This document shows positions 11,901 to 22,226 of a stretch of DNA of 64,000 nucleotides, one piece after another; position 1 is the stretch's first letter; every line of letters begins with the position of its first letter. Made by a program: the position numbers and the translations under genes. Source of the DNA: Aporrectodea caliginosa. Taxonomy: Eukaryota; Annelida; Clitellata; Crassiclitellata; Lumbricidae. The notes under the pieces are model-generated. The model ran no database searches. It saw only the letters and a list, made by a program, of their open reading frames with translations, and had not been told where the DNA came from. The DNA lies in assembly GCA_020284085.1 (NCBI GenBank), contig JACEVL010000990.1, positions 115,001 to 179,000 of the forward strand, in the 5' to 3' direction.

Positions 11901-13902
11901 ACAGGAATGTTAAGCTATATATATATGGCCTATACTGAAATATTATTTCAGGGCTATATAGGCCTACGGTTTCTAGTCTCTAGACGGGCTTTTGATGCCT
12001 TCGTCTCGTTTTCAGTCTTGAGGACCTATTGTTTTGGTCTCAGTCTCAGTCTTCAGGTCAAGATTTGAAGAGGTCTTCAACTATAGCCTAATTTGGAAGA
12101 GGTCTTCAAGTAGCCTAAGTTTCGTTGTCTAAACAAACGATTTTGATCTCTCAAACTGGCTTGTTATCTTGGGCTACCAACATTACCTTCTTCGACATGA
12201 ACCTGGAAGTCGGAAGTGTAATCGCACCGATAGTGCTGATGTCTTTCTTGTCACGTGTGCAACTTTACCTTGCCACATACATTTATGTCCAGTTCTACTC
12301 TTTATCTCATAATTATGTGCACCGCTACCTTGATAATAACGCATTTGTTACTGCAATGGATAATTCAGAATCATTAATTCTCAGTCGCCAACAAATCATT
12401 ACACTGTTCCGCAGTAAAACAACTCACAATTTTCTTTCTACCTGACGACATAACTGTAGCCTAGAGCGTACCCAGATGCGGTCTGTCAACCGGTTTATTG
12501 AATACACGAATTTTATTTTTATTGCATCAAATTGTAAAGAGACATTCAAACAATAAGCAATATTAAAGACAAATATGTAGACTTCGTCTTGCCAAAGCTT
12601 AAAGTTCCAAGAAACCGAAAGAGACCTCATTCCTCCTGCAAAGAAATGGAGAATGCTTGCTTGCCTTTCAACTTCCGCTCATTATGCTCATAGACCTCAT
12701 AGACTTTTTTAGCAGAGTGGGGTTTTTGTGCGTTAGGTGACAATATGAAGTGCATGAGGATAGACCCTATTGTATTCAAAAATGTCTTGGTGTTTTAAAG
12801 GATCAAGCTCAGGAAATGTTTAGAACTGTTTCTAAATAGTTCTTTACTAGGCCTACCCTTGACTCTTGAAACTTGTGTCTTGGTCTCGGTTTTGGTATCC
12901 CACTCTTTTGGTCTCGAATAGGCCTACCGGGGTATTTAAGTCTTGCATATAATTTTGACAAATAGGCCTACAATCAATATAATTAAAATAACTGTTACAA
13001 GAATAACAAATTTATATAAAAAAACAAACAAACAAAAATATTGTAGTCTTCTTGTTTCTTGTCTTTAAAAAAACAGGCTTCCAGACTTGACACATCTAGC
13101 ATACATCACCAATCCCTCCTTCAATAATTAATCAATCAGTCGATCAATATTCCACACCCAGGTTTGAAGGCCTACTCAATATCGAGGTAGGCCCAGCCTC
13201 CGACCGAATTCAATTGGTGTGTGCGCTCCCTCTCGTCTCTTGTCACCCGAAACTCAATCAGGCATGCAGTAGAAGCGTTGCTACCGCACTACTACCGCTG
13301 TCTCCCTACGCGCGGAAACTGCCCATAAGGCGATAAATCAGTCCGACTGAAACCCGCCCGGTTCTGCCGTTCCTGTGCCGACGTAACCTTGTTAATTCCA
13401 CGCTGCGGTCGTAACTCGACTTGCTATTGTTTTGCGGAATGAACGTCCCACGAATGCTAATGGTTACGAAAACGAAATTAGGACGAAGACGAATCGCGTG
13501 GTCGTCGTCGTTACATCATTATGACATTTTCGGAAATGTTTCAAAAAGTTATCAGTACACCCCCGCTAACTCTTCGTAAAAGCAGTGCCGTTTTAAGGCC
13601 TAGGCACGCGAGGCATGTGCCTAGGGCCCCGCGCAACAGAGGGCCCGCGGCGACCCAAAATCAAAACTACATCACGGCCATGTAAGAACAATAGGCCTAC
13701 GATAATATTAGGCCCTACTCAGCAATATTATAAGTTCCAACAATTCTGCAAAGTTAGATCAATAGCACATCTTTAAACATACGTGTTTTCGTTAAATATA
13801 ATTAGTCTAGTCTATTGGTAATAAGCGCAGTCTGCGCAGAACGCTAGAGAAGTTAGACTGAAATAAATCAATAATTATTTTAAAGCATGGCGCACCGCGC
13901 AC

Positions 13903-14788
13903 CAGTGTTGTATCAATTACATTCTAAATGTAATTCAATTATAATTGCAATTACATGCTTGTAAATGTAATTGAATTACAATTACAATTACTTGATTGTG
14001 AAAGTAATTGAATTACAATTACATCTTGATTGTAATTCAATTACCAATTACTTTTCAATTATTCCTTTAAAATTGGCAAATGCTTTAGAATTTTTTCGAT
14101 AATTTTTAATTTACTCTATTTTTAAACTACACATCCAATGGACCAATGGCCTGTAAATTGTAATAATATAATATACATTCAATTGTATTATAAGTTTGTC
14201 AGGTATCCAAAATACGATTTGCAAGTATGATCCATTAAAGCAAGTTAGAGTTTATTTGATTTTTAGCATTAAAAGTTTTCAAAATGATAGTCTGTTAGAG
14301 AACTCAGTTGATTGCGCCTGAGTGAGTGAGTCAATTCGTCCAGCAGTGCTAAAGAGACGCTCAACTGGAGCTGAAGATGGAAGCTCTGTTTTCTGTAGGC
14401 AGCCGCAGTAAGCTAACTAAGATGAGTGCATGACTGCAAGGATAGTCTGATAATGAAGGTCAACCCTTCCCCTTGAGGTCTATCAACGTGTGCTGTAAGA
14501 TTGTAAGAGCGGTGTCAGGAAAGAATATGTGTTGCCATGCAAACATAATGCAGAGCAGTTAATTCAATTAAAGGAGTGGTCCGGGTCAACCCAGCATGCT
14601 GGCATCTTTGCTGACTTTATGAAAGTAATTTGTAATTGACACTTCATTCAATTGCAAATTACATGCAATATTGTAATTGAAATACAATTACAATTACTGG
14701 ACTTAAAATGTAATTCAATTACAATTACAGAACATGTAATTCAATTACGTAATTCAATTACATGTATTTCAATTACTGAACAACACTG
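13903..14788. mobile_element. Degenerate hAT-superfamily DNA transposon
   Basis: Starts CAGTGTTG (13903-13910) and ends with the inverted CAACACTG (14781-14788). Dense subterminal copies of TAATTGAATTACAATTAC in both orientations lie inside each end (13921-14060 and 14640-14780), typical hAT architecture. A relic of the transposase C-terminus lies between. No convincing 8-bp target duplication remains, consistent with age. Confidence 0.75.
14279..14400 (-). pseudogene. hAT transposase C-terminal dimerisation domain, relic
   Basis: Reading the - strand from about 14400 to a TGA at 14279-14281 gives KTELPSSAPVERLFSTAG followed by RIDSLTQAQSTEFSNRL. This is the signature end of hAT transposases (hATC domain; core S-x-P-V-E-R-L-F-S-x-A-G). 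Upstream parts of the transposase are missing inside the 886-bp element, so it is a non-functional fragment. Confidence 0.85.
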
Positions 14789-14883
14789 GTCCACGCAGCT
14801 TCCTGTATATTTTGTTGGCTTTCATTCGTCTGCTTTCTGCAACGTTAATTACGCTATCAAAGAATTTTTGATGTCTTGGTAAG

Positions 14884-15322
14884 TAGGGAACAACCGGGTA
14901 GACATTTTCTACCGGGTAGCAAATCCGAGTATTTGGATGTACTATTTGCCGGATCCGGGTACGAACCGAGTACCGTTTTTTACATGTAATAAAAAAAGAT
15001 CAGCATAAATATTATTTTTTTACCTGTAATAATGAACCAATTAGATATATATACAAATATGACAGCGACTGTAAGTCTCTATTAGTGTATTTTGTGACTT
15101 TTTGTCAATAACAAAAATTGAAAGCTTCAAGTCGAAACAAAAGTTACAGAAATTTAGTTCAGTTGTATAATTTATTTGTAAATTGTAACTATAATCTTGA
15201 GATTGATCGAATTCCAAAAATTGTAGGTATTTGCGTGGGTATTATTTGCCGAGGCGAATAGTTCCGAAAAACCCGATATCCGGCCGGGGCAAATGGCCGA
15301 AGCGATTTCCGGTTGTTCCCTA
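14884..15322. mobile_element. Non-autonomous hAT element (MITE) with intact 8-bp target duplication
   Basis: Terminal inverted repeats TAGGGAACAACCGG (14884-14897) and its complement ending at 15322. Directly flanked by the identical 8-mer TTGGTAAG at 14876-14883 and 15323-15330. The 8-bp duplication plus TIR form assign it to hAT. The 439-bp interior has no coding capacity. Confidence 0.92.
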
Positions 15323-16032
15323 TTGGTAAGTTAATATGAATTTTTAATATGAAATCTCTCTCAGTCCTATAACCTTGTCATATTCTAGATTGCTTGAAAT
15401 TTTAAATTAGGTTATAATAGCAAAGCGTAATCAAATTTCTCACACAGAGTAGGCTAGATGTCGTCATCTCGGTACTCGGTAGTGAACTTGGCAAACTAAT
15501 TTAAGTTAACAAAATCTAAAACTGCTGTTGACCTGTTGTTGTCACTTCATTTTCACATCCAATATATTAACGTTAAGTTATTTATTGTGAAAGTTTCTAC
15601 CCTTTCTATTATGCAGATTGTGATTGTTATCACCGATTTGCCGTTTTAAACAATAAGAACTTTAACGTAGACAATGTTAAACTAAATTTCTATTTTACAC
15701 TTGTAGTACAAAGATTGCTGTGTAAGCCATGGGCGTCCGGAGGGGGCAAGGGGCATTTGCCCCTGTTTTTTGCAAATATTTAAAAACATTAATTATGATA
15801 TTAGTGTGGCGATTTGGGTGGTCTGGTGCCTTGAGTCCATCTCTCTTTCACCGACCGGTAGTTTCCCACGCCTTTAGTCTTTATTGCCTCTCTCCCCCGC
15901 CGACTGCCGACTCGACGGACATTAGCGCTTGGGTGGTCTTCTCTTTCACACGGTCTGTCGGGCGCTTATCTCTCCCCCGCCGACCGCTGTCTTGGACTTG
16001 GCGACTGCTGCTCTGTGGGCGACCCTCTCCCC

Positions 16033-16202
16033 CGCCGGCGGCATCCTTTGAGACACCCTCTCCGGGCCGGCAGCGGTCTCTTTGAAACACCCTCTCCGGG
16101 CCAACAGCGGTCCCTTTGAAACACCCTCTCTCGCCCGGCGGCGGTTCCTTTGAGACACCCTCTCCCGGCCGGCGGCGGTCTCTTTGAGACACCCTCTGTC
16201 GG
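16033..16202. repeat. Five-unit minisatellite within U3
   Basis: Units of about 31 bp with the core TTTGARACACCCTCTC followed by a GC-rich GGCSGGCRGCGGT segment. The same array is in the 3' LTR at about 22456-22625. Its position just upstream of the TATA box suggests repeated transcription-factor sites (inference). Confidence 0.85.
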
Positions 16203-16259
16203 GCGACGGTGTTACTGCAGGCGACCCTCAGTCGGTCGATACCCCTCACCCCTGCTGGG

Positions 16260-16267
16260 TATATAAG
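16260..16267 (+). promoter_or_regulatory. TATA box of the gypsy LTR promoter
   Basis: TATATAAG, with the same motif at 22683-22690 in the 3' LTR. Transcription would start about 30 bp downstream, followed by AATAAA at 16367, giving a short R region. Confidence 0.8.
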
Positions 16268-16548
16268 GAGGGCGCTTTGTGTGGAGTTTAGGTTCTGAGG
16301 TCTTTGTTGTATGGTGATCTGATAGTCTTTAAGCTAGCTTGGCCTGTTGTGAGGGTCGTGTGTTTGAATAAATATCGTCTTAGAACTTTGACGTTGATCC
16401 TTCGGTGGGTGACACTGATCGCCTGGGCCCGTCGACTGGCAGACGCAGAAACCCTCTGAAATAACACGGAGGTCGTACTTACGCTCCCATCCTGAGCGAC
16501 ACGCGCCTTACACTCGCATCCTGAGGCGAAACCCCAGTTTTGTCACAT

Positions 16549-16566
16549 TGGTACCAGAGCCAGTGG
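16549..16566 (+). promoter_or_regulatory. Primer binding site of the gypsy element
   Basis: One base after the LTR, the sequence TGGTACCAGAGCCAGT begins with TGG, complement of a tRNA 3' CCA. It differs by one base from the initiator-Met type TGGTATCAGAGC used by many LTR elements. The actual primer tRNA is not established. Confidence 0.75.
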
Positions 16567-16616
16567 GATTTTTGACGGAGATTTCCTGCCGTCGACGACG
16601 CTAGAATTGACCGAAG

Positions 16617-19600
16617 ATGTTTCCGGGAGACGAGGACGACACCATTCCCTACGCGGCCTTGGACCTGGCCGATCTGCCGTCAAGAATTTCTACGCCAGCC
16701 GCGAGACGAATGGCCGCGTTGGTTACGCGACCGGACCGAAGCCGCCTGCTGTCCGAGATCGACTTCGACGACCCCGAAGAGCCGGTGAGATCGAGTTTCC
16801 GCGAAGAGATGGAAGAGGAGACGACCGTGAAGCCGGAGAGAACGAGCATCCGAGGAAAGACGGGCCCTTCGACGACCGAAAAGAGGAAATTGAAAGCCAG
16901 TTTCCGCGAAGAGACTGAAAGACCGAACGAACCGGGGACTTCGACGCCGAATCTGCTAGAAAATGTCAGCGACCTGCTGCGAAGCCGCCCGACGCCGATG
17001 AAACCAGGCAAGTTCGATGGGACGGGCTCGTTGGAGTCATTCCTGGTGCAGTTCGAGGTCTGCGCGAGGCACAACAAGTGGACGGGCGCGGACCGGGTCG
17101 ACTACTTGAGATGTTCGCTAGAGAAGGCCGCTACGCAACTTCTCTGGGACTTCGGCGCTCAACCGAGCGTAACTTATGAGGAATTGGTCGAACGCCTCCG
17201 CCAGAGATACGGGACGGAAGGCCAGGCAGAAACCTTCCGTGCCCAGCTGTACTACCGCCGCCAACGACCGGAAGAAAACCTGAGCGACCTGCTGCATGAA
17301 ATCCGACGACTGGTTGTCTTGGCCTACCCGGTGCCCTCCAACGAGACCACTCAGATCATCGCGAAAGACGCCTTCCTCGAAGCCATGAGAGACCGGGAGC
17401 TCTCGCTCAAAGTACGCGAGCGAGAACCCAAGAATTTGGACGAGGCATACCGGACCGCCCTGCGTCTGGAGGCCTATCAACGGACGAACGACGCCGATGA
17501 TCGCCGCAGACCGCCAAACCGAGTGCGAGCGACGCAAGAGACCGATCTGAGCGCCCAGCTTCAGGCTCAGATGGACCGCTTCTTGAACACTCAGCGAGAT
17601 GAGCAGCGGAAATGGCAGCAAGACATAGAGAAAAGAATGGACGAGCAATTCCGCGTGCTACGCCGAAGCCCTCCTACGACCGACGAACCGAGTCATGAAA
17701 TCCGACCTGAGCGAGACCGCCCAGGCCCTCCGGAGAATCAGCGACGCGAAGTGACCTGCTTCAACTGCGGACGAGCCGGTCACATGGCCCGTAACTGCCG
17801 ACGAGATCGCCGATACCAGAATCGCCAGAATCGCCAGACCGAGATGACCGAGCCCGATGCTTCGACGCCACCGAACCCGGTGGTCATGAACAATACGACG
17901 CGCCCAAGAATGCCGGACCGTGCTACGAACAACGCAGTCTACATCCGCGGAGAAATCAACGGACGACCGCAGCTTTGCCTGATCGACACTGGATCGGAAG
18001 TCAGCCTGGTGCCTTCATCTACTGTCGACGGGTTAGACCTACGCTCTTGCAATCGTTTTTTGATGGCTGCTAATGGGTCCGATATAAATGTCCTGGGTGA
18101 GGTGCGGGTGCCCATTAAGATTACGAACGGGTTTTGTATTCATACTTCCTTTCTGGTTTCTGATCAAATTTCCGAGCCCATGTTAGGTATGGACTGGCTG
18201 AGAGAACATCGCTGCCGCTTAGGATTTGGTATGGGATCCCTATTTGTGAGACGCAGGCGTATCTCCCTGGTGAAAGGTAATGGGTCTATTTGGTGCCGGC
18301 GCGTGATCGTTGCCGAGGAGGTATTGGTAGCCCCTAAGTCCCAGAGGGATATTCCGATTAAGACAATGTACGGGGATCTAACGACTGTAGCACCAGCCTG
18401 GATGACGGAGGCTAGGGAGATCCAACCCGGGGTCCATCTCGCCCGAGTAGTTGTTGGAGATCACGCAGATGCCCGGGTAAGGGTGGTAAATTTAAGCGAA
18501 GACCCCGTCCGACTGCCTAAGGATCGACCCTTAGGGGAATTGCACCCGGTACAGGTAGAGATAAGCGAGAGAAATCGCGAGAATAGAGACGCGGTTGACC
18601 AAGCCTCGCCGAGTGAGAAATTGCTCGCGGATTTGCCCGAAGAAGTGCCGCCTGAGATTAGGCAACGCTTGAGCGCTTTACTGATAGAATATGGGGATGT
18701 CTTTTCTGTGACTGACCGCGATTTAGGTAAGACATCTGTGTGCACGCATAAGATAGAGACGGGAGATGCGCGCCCCGTGAGACAGCCATTAAGACGACAG
18801 CCGCTGCCGCATAGAGTTACGATCGATAATCAATTGGACAGTATGTTAGCTGATGGAATTATTGAACCTGCTGTAAGCGAGTGGGCCGCGAATGTTGTGT
18901 TGGCACGCAAGAAGGACGGCTCGCTAAGATTTTGCATTGACTACCGTCAATTAAACGACCGAACACGGAAGGATTCGTATCCGCTGCCTAGGATAGACGA
19001 ATGCCTAGACGCGCTTGCAGGCGGAGGTTGGTTTAGCACGCTGGATCTGAGAAGCGGGTACCACCAAGTAGCTATGGAACCGAGAGACGCAGACAAGACC
19101 GCGTTTGTTACGCGAAGGGGCATTTTTAGATGGAAAGTGATGCCGTTTGGCCTATGTAATGCGCCAGCGACTTTTCAGCGCCTGATGGATATTGTTTTGT
19201 CAGGGCTAAATTTTGAGGTCTGCTTAGTCTACTTGGACGATGTTATTATCTTTGGGAAGACACCGGAGCAGCACTTAGACCGGCTGGAGCAAGTGTTTCA
19301 GAGACTGCGAGGCGCTAACTTGAAATTAAAGCCGAGTAAGTGTCAGTTACTGCGTAGGAGCGTGAGTTTCCTAGGTCACATAGTGACGCCGGAAGGAGTG
19401 GCAATGGACCCATCGAAGATACGGGACGTGATAGAGTGGCCGATTCCCCAGAAGTTACGAGACGTACGGGCCTTCCTAGGACTATGCTCGTATTACCGTC
19501 GATTTGTGAGAGAATTTTCGACAGTGGCGGCGCCGCTGTTCGCCTTGACCAAGAAAGGTAGGATGTTCGCCTGGGACGATATCTGCCAGGAAACGTTTGA

Positions 19601-21521
19601 CAGATTAAAGACTGCTCTGACGACCGCCCCGATTCTTGCATTGCCTAGGGACGAAGGAACTTATGTGCTAGATTGTGATGCATGCGACGTGGGCATAGGC
19701 GCAGTACTGTCACAGCAGATTGAGGGCGAGGAACGCGTGATCGCGTATGGGAGTCGCCTCTTGTCGACCGCGGAAGTGAATTATTGCGTTACCCGTAAGG
19801 AATTGTTAGCGGTGGTGCATTTCACTAAGTCGTACAGGCAATATTTGCTGGGACGCCCGTTCGTCCTGAGGACGGACCATGCTGCTCTGCAATGGCTGCA
19901 GCGCACGCCGGAGCCCATTGGTCAGCAGGGGCGTTGGCTGGAACGCCTCGCCGAATTTGAGTTCCAGGTACTTCACCGGCCTGGCCGGAAACATGGAAAC
20001 GCCGACGCACTTTCGCGTCGCCCGTGCCGCCAGTGCGGATGGGAAGATACGGTGACGGTGGCCGCGGTGACTGTGGCGTCTGATCTGCCTCCGCCGATCG
20101 CTGATGCCGATCCGATGAACTCTATGGAGAGGGCCCAGCGAGATGACCCGGATATGAGTATAGTGCGCGCCTGGTTAGAAGACGGGGCTGAAGCACCCGA
20201 CCTTGTAGAGATCCTCCAAGAGAGCGAGGCAGTGAAGATTTATTGGTTTCAGCGGGATAGATTGTGCATGAGAGATCAGGTAATTTATCGACAGACACCC
20301 GAGGGAGTGGACCAGGTATTAGTCCCCCGGAGTAAGAGGGAAGAGTTCTTGAAGCTCGCTCACACTGGTTTAACGGGAGGTCACTTGGGCGTTCGCCGAA
20401 CGCGATGGCAGGTGAGACGCCGAGCATACTGGGTGGGCTGGTCAGGGGATGTTAGGCGGTATTGCAAGCGATGTTCCCCCTGTAATCAGTACCACCGAGG
20501 ACTTCCCCCGAGGCAGGGTCCTTTACAGCCGTTGCCCTGCGGAGAGCCGTGGGAGCGGCTTAGTATTGACATCACGGGTCCCCATCCTAGAAGTAGGCGG
20601 GGCCACATCTACATTTTGACTGTCATGGATGGATTCTCTAAATTTGTAGAGGCCATTCCGATGGCGAATCAGGAGGCGACCTCGGTGGCCCGGGCCTTGG
20701 TAGAAAATGTGATTGTCAGGTATGGGGCGCCCCTTCAAATTTTGACGGATCAAGGAACCAACTTTGAGGGAAATTTATTTCGGGAGCTATGCCGGTTACT
20801 CGGGATTGATAAAGTAAGGACCTCCAGCTATCACCCTAGTTGTAACGGTTTAATCGAGCGCTTTCACCGGACCATGAACGCCATGCTGGGGAAGGTTATT
20901 AGCAGCCATCAGCGCGATTGGGACGAGGTCCTCCCCCATGTCCTCGCCGCCTACCGGGCTTCACTGCACGAAGCCACGGGCTTTACGCCCAACTACTTGA
21001 TGTTTGGTCGTGAGACGAGGGCGCCAATTGACCTTGTCTACGGGCGACCCCCGAACAGTGAGCGTGCCGACGCTACCTACACGTCCTACACCCGAGGCTT
21101 TGCTGAGCGAATGGAGAGTTCCTACCGCCTGGTACGCGAACATTTACGAGTTGCAGCCGAGCGACGGAAACATGGCTACGACCTGAGGGTGCGACCAGCC
21201 GAGTTTACTCCTGGTGCTCGCGTCTGGTATTACACGCCTCGCAGATACCAGGGGCGGAGTCCGAAGTGGGCTCGCATGTACACTGGCCCATTCACGGTGA
21301 TCGAACGCCTCGGCCTTGTCAACTACCGGCTTCGAAAGACCGCACACTCCAAGCCAATCGTCGTCCACGTCGATAAACTCAGGCCTTGCTTCGAAGATGG
21401 CCTGCAAGATGCCAGCGAGAACGCCGCTCCGAACGACGACCTGATCGACGCTATGCCGGACGCCAGTCAGAACTCTCAGCGCCCGAAGAGGGCGGTTCAA
21501 CGACCGGCCCGCTACCGCTAG
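16617..21521 (+). CDS. gag-pol: Gag-Pol polyprotein, Ty3/gypsy retrotransposon
   Basis: 1634 codons in one frame. Gag capsid-like region about 125-290. CCHC zinc knuckle 381-394 (CFNCGRAGHMARNC). Aspartic protease with DTGS at 457-460. Reverse transcriptase about 735-915 with YLDD at 872-875. RNase H about 1015-1140 (LDCDACDVGIGAV). Integrase: HHCC zinc region with H1249, H1256 and cysteines at 1283-1289; catalytic D1318, D1378 and E1414 with exact DD35E spacing; a C-terminal GPF motif at 1557-1559. No chromodomain. This is the standard Ty3/gypsy order (PR-RT-RH-IN), opposite to the second retrotransposon in the window. Translation starts 69 nt after the LTR. Gag and pol are fused without a frameshift. 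No stop or missing catalytic residue was noticed. Expected to form cytoplasmic particles; no envelope gene. Confidence 0.97.
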   Translation: MFPGDEDDTIPYAALDLADLPSRISTPAARRMAALVTRPDRSRLLSEIDFDDPEEPVRSSFREEMEEETTVKPERTSIRGKTGPSTTEKRKLKASFREETERPNEPGTSTPNLLENVSDLLRSRPTPMKPGKFDGTGSLESFLVQFEVCARHNKWTGADRVDYLRCSLEKAATQLLWDFGAQPSVTYEELVERLRQRYGTEGQAETFRAQLYYRRQRPEENLSDLLHEIRRLVVLAYPVPSNETTQIIAKDAFLEAMRDRELSLKVREREPKNLDEAYRTALRLEAYQRTNDADDRRRPPNRVRATQETDLSAQLQAQMDRFLNTQRDEQRKWQQDIEKRMDEQFRVLRRSPPTTDEPSHEIRPERDRPGPPENQRREVTCFNCGRAGHMARNCRRDRRYQNRQNRQTEMTEPDASTPPNPVVMNNTTRPRMPDRATNNAVYIRGEINGRPQLCLIDTGSEVSLVPSSTVDGLDLRSCNRFLMAANGSDINVLGEVRVPIKITNGFCIHTSFLVSDQISEPMLGMDWLREHRCRLGFGMGSLFVRRRRISLVKGNGSIWCRRVIVAEEVLVAPKSQRDIPIKTMYGDLTTVAPAWMTEAREIQPGVHLARVVVGDHADARVRVVNLSEDPVRLPKDRPLGELHPVQVEISERNRENRDAVDQASPSEKLLADLPEEVPPEIRQRLSALLIEYGDVFSVTDRDLGKTSVCTHKIETGDARPVRQPLRRQPLPHRVTIDNQLDSMLADGIIEPAVSEWAANVVLARKKDGSLRFCIDYRQLNDRTRKDSYPLPRIDECLDALAGGGWFSTLDLRSGYHQVAMEPRDADKTAFVTRRGIFRWKVMPFGLCNAPATFQRLMDIVLSGLNFEVCLVYLDDVIIFGKTPEQHLDRLEQVFQRLRGANLKLKPSKCQLLRRSVSFLGHIVTPEGVAMDPSKIRDVIEWPIPQKLRDVRAFLGLCSYYRRFVREFSTVAAPLFALTKKGRMFAWDDICQETFDRLKTALTTAPILALPRDEGTYVLDCDACDVGIGAVLSQQIEGEERVIAYGSRLLSTAEVNYCVTRKELLAVVHFTKSYRQYLLGRPFVLRTDHAALQWLQRTPEPIGQQGRWLERLAEFEFQVLHRPGRKHGNADALSRRPCRQCGWEDTVTVAAVTVASDLPPPIADADPMNSMERAQRDDPDMSIVRAWLEDGAEAPDLVEILQESEAVKIYWFQRDRLCMRDQVIYRQTPEGVDQVLVPRSKREEFLKLAHTGLTGGHLGVRRTRWQVRRRAYWVGWSGDVRRYCKRCSPCNQYHRGLPPRQGPLQPLPCGEPWERLSIDITGPHPRSRRGHIYILTVMDGFSKFVEAIPMANQEATSVARALVENVIVRYGAPLQILTDQGTNFEGNLFRELCRLLGIDKVRTSSYHPSCNGLIERFHRTMNAMLGKVISSHQRDWDEVLPHVLAAYRASLHEATGFTPNYLMFGRETRAPIDLVYGRPPNSERADATYTSYTRGFAERMESSYRLVREHLRVAAERRKHGYDLRVRPAEFTPGARVWYYTPRRYQGRSPKWARMYTGPFTVIERLGLVNYRLRKTAHSKPIVVHVDKLRPCFEDGLQDASENAAPNDDLIDAMPDASQNSQRPKRAVQRPARYR

Positions 21522-21650
21522 AGACTCGTGATCTCTGCGCGTCTCCGAGGGACAAGCGACTAACGATGGTGAGCGCCTTCGCCGAGTGCTGCTGTCTGAT
21601 GCCCTCGTCGGCCCGGACTCTGTTGCCCTCGTCGGCCCGGACTCTGTTAC

Positions 21651-21808
21651 GGTCCCTGTCCTTCCCCCAGACGCTTTTTGTCTGGGGATGCGTAAGCCCT
21701 CCGTCCCTGACGTCGAGAGACCATGGCTGTCCTCCCTGTCCTTCCCCCAGACGCTTTTTGTCTGGGGACGCGCTAAGCCCTCCGTCGCTGACGTCGAGAG
21801 ACTATGGC
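21651..21808 (+). repeat. Tandem 80-bp unit carrying a perfect hairpin
   Basis: Two copies about 80 bp apart. Each contains CCCCAGAC, a 7-nt loop GCTTTTT, and GTCTGGGG: hairpins at 21665-21687 and 21745-21767. Both stems are intact although flanking bases differ. Possible RNA signal, such as packaging or 3'-end function (inference). Confidence 0.85.
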
Positions 21809-22215
21809 CGTTTTCCTTTCTTTTTAATTGCTTAGTTGTGTGTGTCGCCGAGAAACGGCTTTGATTCTTTTAATTGGCTCAATTGTTGTTATGATTGTTA
21901 TGTCTTTTTGCTTTTGTGTTGGCCCGTTGGCCGCTGTTATGTTGCCTAGCGAGTTTTCTGGGCCGCTGGCCATTCTGATGGAGCGCAGAGACTTTACGTT
22001 TTTCAGGTACTCCGATTAGCCGCGCTGATTGACTGAACTCTGCCGAGAACTTTAGGGCGTATGACTTTGCGTGATATTGTTTTTGGGCCCGTTGGCCACG
22101 CGAATTTCGAGAGACTTTTCTAGAGGATTTTCTTAGGGACTTGGCCCGTTGGCCGCTTTAGCTTTCATGTGTATTTTTATGCTTGGACTCGATATGAGGG
22201 CATATCGAATCGTAG

Positions 22216-22226
22216 CCGGGGTAGGG
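22216..22226 (+). promoter_or_regulatory. Polypurine tract of the gypsy element
   Basis: GGGGTAGGG directly abuts the 3' LTR, the expected place for plus-strand priming. It is short and broken by one T, so its exact extent is uncertain. Confidence 0.6.

Larger units (their letters stand above)
5806..13582. other. Long intergenic region without a recognised gene
   Basis: No exon with recognisable protein similarity on either strand. It contains a GAA/GAG array (6625-6727), a CAGA array (about 7702-7770), a dispersed repeat at 8870-8960 and several short copies of a 'gcgctatataaat'-type repeat tail. Open frames at 8092-8470 and 11066-11496 show no motif I can name. Undetected 5' exons of the downstream dipeptidyl peptidase could lie here. 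Confidence 0.45.
15805..16547 (+). repeat. 5' LTR of the gypsy element
   Basis: 743 bp, starts TGTGGCGATT, ends TTTTGTCACA. The U3 part holds a minisatellite of about 31-bp units. A TATA box is at 16260-16267 and AATAAA at 16367-16372. Antisense open frames across it are by-products of the GC-rich repeats. Confidence 0.96.
21522..22226 (+). other. 3' non-coding region of the gypsy element
   Basis: About 705 bp between the gag-pol stop and the 3' LTR with no envelope-like frame. It holds a twice-repeated GTCGGCCCGGACTCTGTT, a tandem 80-bp unit with a strong hairpin, and several GGCCCGTTGGCC motifs (near 21919, 22085 and 22143). Confidence 0.8.

Noticed and set aside
15881..16249. Arg/Gly-rich minus-strand frames, repeated at 22133-22672
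   Set aside because: Antisense of the LTR minisatellite, present in both LTRs.
21522..22226. Envelope gene of the gypsy element
   Set aside because: Only short frames without signal peptide or transmembrane segment; the region is structured non-coding sequence.
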